A program made the position numbers and the translations under genes. From Sorghum bicolor (lineage: Eukaryota > Streptophyta > Magnoliopsida > Poales > Poaceae), in contig NC_012872.2 in NCBI RefSeq assembly GCF_000003195.3, positions 22,654,066 through 22,718,065 on the forward strand: DNA of 64,000 nt, written 5' to 3'. Within the stretch, counting starts at the first letter, position 1. Every line of letters starts with the position of its first letter. Below are positions 57,645-64,000 of the stretch, one piece after another. The notes below the pieces were generated by a model that searched no databases, was not told the DNA's origin, and was given only the letters and a program-made list of their open reading frames with translations.

Positions 57645-60600
57645 TGGATAGATTCGCCGATGATGGAAAATTAGGCCAGGGATTCACATCGGCCGATGAT
57701 TTGGTAGAAGTAGATATAGGTGGTGGTGATAAGCCTAGGCCTACTTTTATTAGTGCTAAATTAGATCCTGAGTGTAAGCGACAATTGACTAGTTTGTTAA
57801 AGGAATATAAAGATTGCTTTGCTTGGGATTATACAGAGATGCCTGGTTTAGACCGATCAATTGTCCAACATCGGTTACCCATCATGTCTGGATTTCGGCC
57901 ACATCAGCAACCAGCCCGCCGATGTAATCCTAACATTCTACCTGATATTAAGGCCGAAATCACTAAACTTATTGAAGCTAAGTTTATTCGGCAGTGTCGG
58001 TATGCCGAATGGATTTCCAATGTTGTTCCGGTTTACAAGAAGAACGGGAAGCTTCGGGTGTGCATTGATTTCAGGAATCTCAATAAAGCTACACCGATGG
58101 ATGGATACCCAATGCCTGTCGCCGATCTACTGGTTGATGCTGCGGCTGGCCATCGGGTCATCAGCTTCATGGATGGTAATGCAGGTTACAATCAAATATT
58201 CATGGCAGAGGAGGATATTCCAAAAACCGCATTCAGGTGTCCTGGTCATGTTGGACTATTTGAATGGATAGTCATGACTTTTGGGTTAAAGAATGCTGGT
58301 GCTACTTATCAAAGGGCTATGAATTTTATATTTCATGAGTTCATCGGCAAGCTCGTAGAGATTTATATTGATGATGTGGTGGTTAAGTCTGGAGATTTCT
58401 CAAAGCATCTTGCCGATTTACGAAAAGTGTTGGAGTGCACAAGGAAGCATGGATTGAAGATGAATCCCAACAAGTGTGCATTTGGCGTATCGGCAGGGCA
58501 GTTTCTTGTTTTCATGGTACATCAGAAGGGTATTGAAATTAGTCGAAGATATATTGATGCCGTCAATAAAATAGTGGCCCCTACCAATAAAACCGAGCTC
58601 CAATCCTTGATCGGCAAGGTAAATTTTATCAGAAGATTTATATCGAATTTATCTGGGAGGATTCGTGCTTTCAGTCCTCTTCTTAAATTGAAAGCCGATC
58701 AAGAGTTTGTTTGGGGAGAAGAACAGCAGTTGGCTCTGGATGAAATCAAGAAGTATCTAGTAAATCCTCCAGTTTTAGTTCCACCTCAACAAGGGAATCC
58801 CTTCAAATTGTATTTATCTACCGATGGATCGGTTATCGGTTCAGCTTTAGTTCAAGAATTTGAAGGGAAAGAGAGGGTAATTTATTATTTGAGTAGGAGG
58901 TTGATTGATGCTGAAACCAGGTATTCGGCCATTGAGAAACTGTGCTTATGCTTATATTTTTCATGTATCAAGCTGAGACATTACCTGTTATCGGCCGAAT
59001 GCACTGTTGTTTGCAAAGATGACGTGGTCCGATACATGCTATCTATGCCGATTATGAGTGGTAGGATCGGTAAATGGATTTTAGCGCTGTCGGAGTTCGA
59101 TTTGCGTTACGAATCGGCTAAGGCAGTCAAAGGGCAGATTATGGCCGATTTTGTGACTCAGCATTGCGGTCTAGTGGAAACCTTGGAAATTGCACCCTGG
59201 ACGCTCTTCTTTGATGGATCTACCTGTGACCGGGGGGCAGGAATCGGCATTGTATTAGTTTCTCCTAAGGGGAGGAAGTATGAGTTTTCCTTGCCGATTG
59301 TTGCTACATCAACAAATAATCAGGCTGAGTATCAAGCTCTGATCAAGGGATTGGAGTTGTTAAGAGAAGTTCGTGCTGATGCTGTTGAAATATTCGGGGA
59401 TTCTATGTTGGTTATAAATCAATTGGCCGGAAGCTATGAATGCCGAAGTGAAGTTCTCATAACCTATTTCGAGAGAAGTATGCAACTGTTAAAGGAATTC
59501 AAGGACTTCCGATTGGAGCATGTTCCCCGATTGCATAATGAAGACGCTAATCGGTTAGCTCAGCATGCCTCGGGATATCAGCCAATGATTAATGCGACAT
59601 CGGCAGTCGGTGCCGGTGATTGGAGGAAAGAAATTATTGATTATCTAAAAGATCCATCCAAAAAAGTTGAAAGACGGGTTCGATTTCAGGCAACCAAGTA
59701 TGTGCTCCTTGAAAATGAATTGTATTATCGAACTATCGACGGAATTCTTCTCCGATGCTTGGGTGATGATGAAGCCAGAAGTTTGATGGGGGAAATCCAT
59801 GAAGGAGTGTGTGGAGCGCATCAGTCAGCTTTTAAGATGAAGTGGATGATTCGAAGGAATGGATATTTTTGGCCAACCATACTTGAAGATTGTTTTAAAT
59901 ATTACAAGGGATGGCAAGGTTGTCAAAAGTTCGGTAATATCCAGAGAGCACCCGCATCGGCTATGAATCCTATAATAAAACCTTGGCCGTTCCGGGGATG
60001 GGCCATCGATCTGATCGGCCAGATTTATCCACCATCTAGCAAAGGGCATAAGTTCATTCTAGTTGCCACTGACTATTTCACTAAGTGGGTCGAAGCTATT
60101 CCTTTGAAGAAAGTCACATCGGCCAATATGATTGATTTTGTGAAGGAGCATATTATTTACCGATTTGGGATTCCCCAAACGATTACTACCGATCAGGGCA
60201 CCATGTTCACGTCGGGGGAGTTCGATGAATTCGCAATCGGTATGGGAATTAAAGTGTTGAATTCTTCTCCTTATTATGCTCAAGCCAATGGGCAGGCCGA
60301 AGCGTCTAACAAAGGAATTATCAAGCTTATTAAACGAAAGATTGAAGAAAATCCTAGGCGGTGGCATACATCATTAAATGAAGCATTGTGGTCTTATCGG
60401 ATGGCTTGTCATGGATCGACCAAGGTATCACCCTATCAATTGGTGTATGGACATGATGCCGTGTTGCCTTGGGAAATTAAGGCTGGATCTAGGCGATTAT
60501 CTTTTCAAGATCAATTAACTTTCGACAATTATGCCACTTTGATGACCGATGAATTGGATGATCTAGCAGGGCATCGGTTAAAAGCTTTAATGAGTATAGA

Positions 60601-60877
60601 AGAAAATAAGAAAAGAGTTGCTAGATGGTATAATAAGAAAGTGAAGGCTAAAGAGTTTGCCGATGGGGATTTGGTATGGAAATTAATTTTACCAGTTGGG
60701 ACCAAAAGCTCGAAGTTTGGAAAGTGGTCTCCTAATTAGGAGGGTCCTTATTGGATAAGTCGATCGGCTCCTGGTAATGCCTACATTCTAGAAACCCTCG
60801 AAGGAATTGAATTTCCTAGAGCATTAAACGGCAAATATTTAAAGAAGTACTACCCCAGTATATGGGTCGATGCATAA
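57644..60877 (+). CDS. Pol of element F: RT, RNase H, archaeal-type RNase H, integrase
   Basis: Open for 1031 codons to a TAG at 60737-60739, then about 46 codons more to the natural TAA (60875-60877). RT: KLRVCIDFRNLN, FMDGNAGYNQIF, IYIDDVVVKSGD. RNase H: LYLSTDGSVIGSALVQ, YSAIEKLCLCL. Archaeal-type RNase H: FFDGSTCDRG, NNQAEYQAL, IFGDSMLV, NEDANRLAQHA, all four acidic positions present. Integrase: triad LVATDYFTKW, TTDQGTMF and NGQAEASNK intact, but the zinc finger reads GWQGCQKF where C has GCQGCQKF, so one Cys ligand is Trp. Only this substitution and the late TAG are obvious lesions. Starts at the TAATG overlap. Confidence 0.9.
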
Positions 60878-60887
60878 AAGTTTAGGT

Positions 60888-60977
60888 GCCGATAACACTC
60901 CTATCGGCTGGAGCCAAATGCTTGGGGACAGAATTTGGTGTTTCAAAAGTTTAGGCGCCGATAACAGTCCTATCGGC
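60888..60977. promoter_or_regulatory. Two perfect stem-loops between pol and the antisense gene, element F
   Basis: 60888-60908 and 60957-60977 each have arms GCCGATA and TATCGGC (7 of 7 pairs) and a 7-base loop differing at one base (ACACTCC, ACAGTCC). They lie 10 and 79 bases after the pol TAA and end 54 bases before the antisense stop codon. The position between convergent 3' ends suggests an RNA 3'-end or boundary function, but this is inference. Confidence 0.6.
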
Positions 60978-61030
60978 TAGACTAAAAGTTGAGGAAGCAG
61001 GAAAGCGTAGATACAATGCCGATGGAAACT

Positions 61031-62773
61031 CTATGTGTTAAGCAGCGTCTGGATAGCCGATATAGCACGTAGCCGAATTTGGTTGGCTGCTTCTATCTCC
61101 TTGATGTCATCATCGGCAGAACCTTCTATCGGCTTTAGCTTCTTCTTCAGTTGGAGTGCCTTGCGACCATGAACATTTCGCTCGTGCTCAAGAAGCCTGA
61201 TGGTCTCTGGCAATTGGTTCTCTTCCTGTTGGGCTTGGGATAAGGCATTCTCCACTTCCTTGAGTTCCGCCAACAGGGATTCTCTTCTTGCCGATAGATC
61301 GGATATCTTCTGCTTCAGCGCATCTCCTAAAGATTTCAGGATACCGATGTTCTTGTGCTTCTCATCGGTCAGGAGTTTCTCTTTCCTCATTTCATCGGAG
61401 AGTTGAGTTTGAGCGGCTCTATCGGCAAGACGCCGAGAAGCTCTCTGGTACTGCAGCTGGCGACTCTCCAGATGAGCGGCTTGGAACAGGATTTCTTCGA
61501 CGTCAGGTGGGATTTGGCCTCTGAGAGTTCTGAACAGGGTCTTGGTAGGGTCGGAGTCATCGACCAAATGCGCTGTATCCTGGTGAAGGAGAACTGACAA
61601 TTCTTCCAGCCTGGCCCTGGTCTCTGCCGATGTAATGCCAACTGTCTGGGAAGAACTTGCTTCTTCGCCTTCTTCTTCAGAGAGATCGATGGCGAAGGAA
61701 AACAGGCTATCAGGAGAATCTTGTTCCTGGGAGGGAAAGCAAGGTTAGCTCATATTCGGAGAATCGGCAAATGATGCTGGCGGTAAACAGTGACTTACTT
61801 GCTTCAAGGCGATCTCTTGCCTTGGACTGGGAGGTGCTGACGGAGCTGCGGACTGACCGGCCAAAGATGCCGATGGAACTACAGGTTGATCGGCTAAGGT
61901 TGCCGATGGGACGATATCGATTGAAAGAAGACAAGAAAGGTTATGAGACTAAATGAGAATGAGTTCATCGGCAACGGTATTGTTAAAGTATGTTACCTGG
62001 AGGGGGAACAACGGTTGTCTGAATCGGGAGAGCCGCCGGTGATATAATTGGACCCACCGGACCAGTTGCTTGTTCACCCACATCAACTGATGTACTTTCT
62101 GTTTGAGGCTCTTCCTGCTGGGATTCTTCCATCTGTGGTGCATCCTGCATTGGTTGGGGAGATGGCACTTGCTGTGTCTGGACTTCTGGAGAAGAAGGAG
62201 AAGACTCTACTCAGATTGGAGATACCCGAGGAGGAGGGGGAGCTGCCACTTTTTGGCGTTTCGTTTCGGCCCTGGTGCTCTTGACACCCTTCCTCTTTGG
62301 CTGGCTGGACTGGGTGGCATCGGCACCTTGACGTGTGACCTTTGCCGATGCACTGGTTTGCTGCAATAACGAACAAGGGTTTGTAAGTATAAATAAAGCC
62401 GATATAAAGATAGTCAGCGTAAAAGATAAAGATTTGACAAATTGCCTTGAAAGCCCGCGCCAGAGTGGGAGCAGCTACCGTTGGTGATGTCTGGGTTCTC
62501 CTGGTCGTAACTTTCCTGAGGCGCACACCCCGATGCACGATGGAAGCCAGAGTGGGAGCATTGTGGCCGATTGAGGAAATTGGGCCTGATGGAAACAAGT
62601 CGATCGGCTTGCCACTCCTGCTAACCAATGGAGGGATATTGTCAACCTGCAGAAGGAATACAAGGGTAAGCTGCCGATAGATGTAATAGTGAGAAAATGA
62701 AACGTTAGTTTGAGTTACTTACAGTGTCATCGGGAACTTCGTATTCGGGGTCAATCATGCCGCGGTATGAAAG
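61031..62773 (-). pseudogene. Antisense PMD/coiled-coil gene of element F, 3' exons only
   Basis: This corresponds to the end of exon 2 (62773-62723), exon 3 (62646-62446, 201 nt as in C), exon 4 (62360-61997, 364 nt as in C), exon 5 (ending 61799) and exon 6 (61726-61031). Donor 2 is a consensus GTAAGT, donor 3 is GC instead of GT, donor 4 is GTAACA and donor 5 is GTAAGT. The acceptor of intron 4 reads TTTCAA instead of TTTCAG. An in-frame TGA at 62213-62211 breaks exon 4. Exon 6 is a clean coiled coil of about 190 codons (LSARRESLLAELKEVENAL). The PMD part is cut off by LTR G. Confidence 0.78.
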
Positions 62774-64000
62774 TGTAACATCCCCGATGTTATGGTTACT
62801 AAAAAACGGATCATGTCATCATGAGCATGGCAAAGCATATTTGTTAAGCACATTAGTATGCATCAACTTAAAACAAGTTTACTTTGATTGCTTGAGCTTA
62901 GGGAGGTAGAGTGTGCTTATGTGGTGTGTTGATGCTTGTGTGGTTGCTAAAAACCCTAGGGTGGAAGATTCCGAGAGCAAGGGGGGGAAACCCTGATTTT
63001 TGGATCCTAGATTTGCCCCCTTTTGCATAAGTCAAAAACCAAGCAAAATTTGAGGTTGAGTTCAAAAGCAAAGTTGTAGCTCTTGGCAAGATGTACAACT
63101 TTGGTGTTTTGAGTTTTTGAAGTTTCAATACAAAATTCAAAGTAATTTTGAAAATACAGATTTCCAGAAAGTGTCCCCTTTTCCAACTTAAACCTCCAAA
63201 TCAAAATCCATTTGGAATTTTAAAAAGTGGTCAACATGAAAGTTGTAGAGCACAAAAAGTTGAGCAACTTTCATGTTGGGAGTTTTTCAAGTTGTTATGC
63301 AAAATCAAAAGTAATTTTGGAAATCCTGTTTTGTCCCCAATTCAAAAATTTGAATTTCTTTGAATTGAGTTCAATTTCAAAACTGTTTGGCCAAATTAGC
63401 TATTTTCTACTCAGAATCAGCCCTGGCCACCAAAAGATGATTTGTAGCTTATAAAATTTGGAACAACTTTTGTTTTCACACAAATTTGACTCCAGTTCAA
63501 ATTTCGGCTGAATTTCACAAAGTCCAGAAAAGAGGGGATAAGGGTCTCCTACAGTGACCCGATAGGGATCACCGGCTCCCTGTTCAGCACGGCCGCCGCG
63601 CGCGCAGCGCCGCGTGCGCGCGTGCAGGCACGCAGCCTGCCTGCCTGCTAGCGTCGCCAGGCGACGTGGATGCCTCGGACTTGCTTTCCCCTCCACTTGA
63701 GCGCAGCGTGGACGACGCCGTGCACTCCCTCCGTCCTGAGCCAAGGAACCCGACGAGCCCTTCTCTTCCAAATTCGCCATAACCACTCCTTCCTGAGCCA
63801 AATTGAGTACTCTGCCGTATTCGCCACCTCCTTGCGGACCCAGAGCACCCCCGAGCTCACTCCCTAACCCCCTCAAACGCCAGAGCTTCTCCTTCTTCTC
63901 TAAGTCCGGCCGGCGTCACCGCCGTGGAACTCTTCACGTGAGCACGTTGCTCCAATCGGTACCACGCCTTACCAGCGATCGTTTCGAACTCCTCTTGCTT
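62774..64000 (+). repeat. Element G: 5' end of a Tekay-type LTR, runs off the window
   Basis: Begins TGTAACATCCCCGATGTTATGG immediately after exon 2 of the antisense gene of F; the preceding GAAAG (62769-62773) would be the left target-site duplication. The first 300 bp match the element orientation of LTR B (for example CAAAGCATATTTGTTAAGCAC, AACCCTAGGGTGGAAG) with many differences, so it is a related but diverged copy in the opposite orientation to B. An AT-rich part gives way to a GC-rich block from about 63570. ORFs at 63148-63363 and 63400-63876 are LTR shadows. Solo LTR or full element cannot be told from this window. Confidence 0.8.

Larger units (their letters stand above)
54238..62773 (+). 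mobile_element. Element F: 5'-truncated second copy of the C family
   Basis: F aligns with C from within gag (ALINQAGVLSN; 28033 in C) through pol, the stem-loops and the antisense gene. Its 5' LTR, PBS and first 80 or so gag codons are absent, and element A sequence abuts directly without a target-site duplication. It is interrupted at 62773 by LTR G, and the remainder is outside the window. It is less decayed than C: its pol frame is open for 1031 codons. Confidence 0.9.

Overview
The window is transposable-element DNA from a plant nuclear genome, almost certainly a grass (Poaceae) and probably gene-poor heterochromatin. Every coding region I recognise belongs to a Ty3/gypsy LTR retrotransposon. 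Lineages were assigned from RT, RNase H, integrase, chromodomain and primer-binding-site motifs. I found no unambiguous single-copy host gene, tRNA, rRNA, CRISPR array or bacterial feature. The nearest thing to a host gene is a spliced plant-mobile-domain (PMD) gene carried antisense inside one element family.

Layout, using letters A-G for elements. 1-2029: probable 3' part of an LTR on the + strand. 2030-54237: outer, badly decayed Tat-lineage element A (+), cut into three blocks (2030-3246, 22257-27031, 53131-54237) by two insertions. 3247-22256: element B, a Tekay/Del-type chromovirus on the minus strand with 4.05-kb LTRs and TSD TCCAC. B is composite: LTR, partial internal region, truncated LTR, full internal region, LTR. 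27032-53130: element C (+), a second Tat-lineage family with 716-bp LTRs and TSD GACCC. The RT of C holds D (31902-45754), an apparent solo LTR of about 4.6 kb with TSD GGTTG. D holds E (32248-41515), an Athila-type element (+) with TSD TGCAT. Nesting is therefore four deep (A>C>D>E). 54238-62773: F, a 5'-truncated second copy of the C family, joined directly to A. 62774-64000: start of LTR G (+), related to the LTR of B, inserted in the antisense gene of F.

B encodes (minus strand) a decayed ORF0 coiled-coil protein, Gag-protease, RT-RNase H and integrase-chromodomain. A, C and F encode Gag, protease, RT, RNase H with a second RNase H domain, and integrase, followed by a gene on the opposite strand between pol and the 3' LTR. 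In C and F this antisense gene has its own TATA box (seen in C), six exons with phase-consistent introns, an N-terminal PMD and a C-terminal coiled coil. Exons 3 and 4 have the same length in both copies (201 and 364 nt). E encodes an Athila Gag-Pol plus a small 3' ORF behind its own TATA box. All elements carry stops or frameshifts; the pol ORF of F (1031 codons open) is the best preserved.

The most interesting signals are: (1) the spliced PMD gene in the C/F family; (2) saturation of that same family, in LTR, coding and antisense parts alike, with the word CCGAT/ATCGG, while the adjacent element A is saturated with CTCGA/TCGAG instead; (3) paired perfect stem-loops made of that same word between the convergent 3' ends of pol and the antisense gene; and (4) the composite three-LTR structure of B with lesions shared by both internal copies.
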